The notes beneath the pieces are model-generated. The model ran no database searches and had not been told where the DNA came from. It worked only from the letters and a program-made list of their open reading frames with translations. Both the position numbers and the translations under genes were made by a program. Shown piece by piece: positions 6,320 to 6,578 of a DNA stretch of 6,578 nucleotides; the stretch's first letter is position 1, and every line of letters begins with the position of its first letter. The stretch comes from Cyanobacteriota bacterium (lineage in GTDB: Bacteria > Cyanobacteriota > Cyanobacteriia > Phormidesmidales > Phormidesmidaceae). Where the stretch lies: positions 1 through 6,578 of the forward strand of contig JAQCHG010000096.1 in the NCBI GenBank assembly GCA_027619675.1, given 5' to 3'.

Positions 6320-6578
6320 GCCTTCATGGAAGACGCCCATGAGATGTGCAATGTGTGGTTGCAAGCGGAGGTGATTGAGCCTGCCCAAGTGGCCTATAAC
6401 CTGGCCCTACGGCGGTTTCGCCATGCCCACCCTTGGCTGCGGGAAAACCTCTCCGGCGGCGATCGCTTCAACCGCATCCATGGGGATAACGCCACCCTGT
6501 TTTACGGCCACCGCCAAGCCCCCGATGGGGATTATGGCGTGGTGATGGTGGCCCACATGGGGGGTGCGCCCGTGGAGG
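6320..6578 (+). pseudogene. gghA: C-terminal continuation of the glucosylglycerol hydrolase-type gene, same frame, cut by window edge
   Basis: The frame reads on after the TAA for 86 codons to the window edge with no further stop. It begins AFMEDAHEMCNVW, has the arginine-rich segment NLALRRFRHAHPWL, and then a beta-rich part (TLFYGH, YGVVMVAHMGG) like the C-terminal sandwich domain that follows GH13 barrels. Base composition matches the upstream part and it has a HIP1 site (6459-6466). An ATG at 6326-6328, two codons after the stop, could in principle start a separate peptide; AAGGA at 6304-6308 is too far upstream to be a good ribosome binding site. I read it as the severed end of the same gene. 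A genuine second gene or a sequencing error are the alternatives. Confidence 0.7.

Overview
The window looks cyanobacterial. It carries nine perfect copies of the HIP1 octamer GCGATCGC (starts at 516, 1307, 1599, 1940, 2983, 4451, 4743, 4859 and 6459), where chance would give about 0.1. It is GC-rich, its coding sequences mostly lack Shine-Dalgarno sites, and its TypA and glucosylglycerol hydrolase-type proteins match cyanobacterial forms as I remember them. A glucosylglycerol-degrading enzyme would fit a moderately salt-tolerant species. I cannot name the genus.

Layout. Positions 1-1322 hold a minus-strand pair, rimB (retropepsin-like protease) followed 17 bp later by rimK (ATP-grasp glutamate ligase); the rimK C-terminus runs off the left edge. 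Positions 1323-1991 are a divergent non-coding region with inverted repeats, short degenerate direct repeats and an AT-rich patch before typA. Positions 1992-3755 encode TypA/BipA, a ribosome-associated GTPase, followed by a strong intrinsic terminator (3805-3851). Positions 3944-4091 form a small non-coding element with perfect terminal inverted repeats flanked by TA, which I read as a MITE. Positions 4202-6578 hold a GH13-type glycosidase, probably glucosylglycerol hydrolase (GghA). Its reading frame is cut by one in-frame TAA at 6317-6319, after which the same frame continues with plausible C-terminal domain sequence to the right edge.

Function. RimB and RimK probably act together on glutamate tails of ribosomal protein S6 or a related target, and TypA also acts on the ribosome, so the left and centre of the window concern translation. 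The right side concerns compatible-solute turnover. I found no new defence or mobile system. The points most worth checking are the in-frame stop in gghA, two apparent in-frame micro-deletions in typA (one beside the switch I threonine), and the MITE-like element, whose two tandem hairpin units differ by a compensatory base-pair change.
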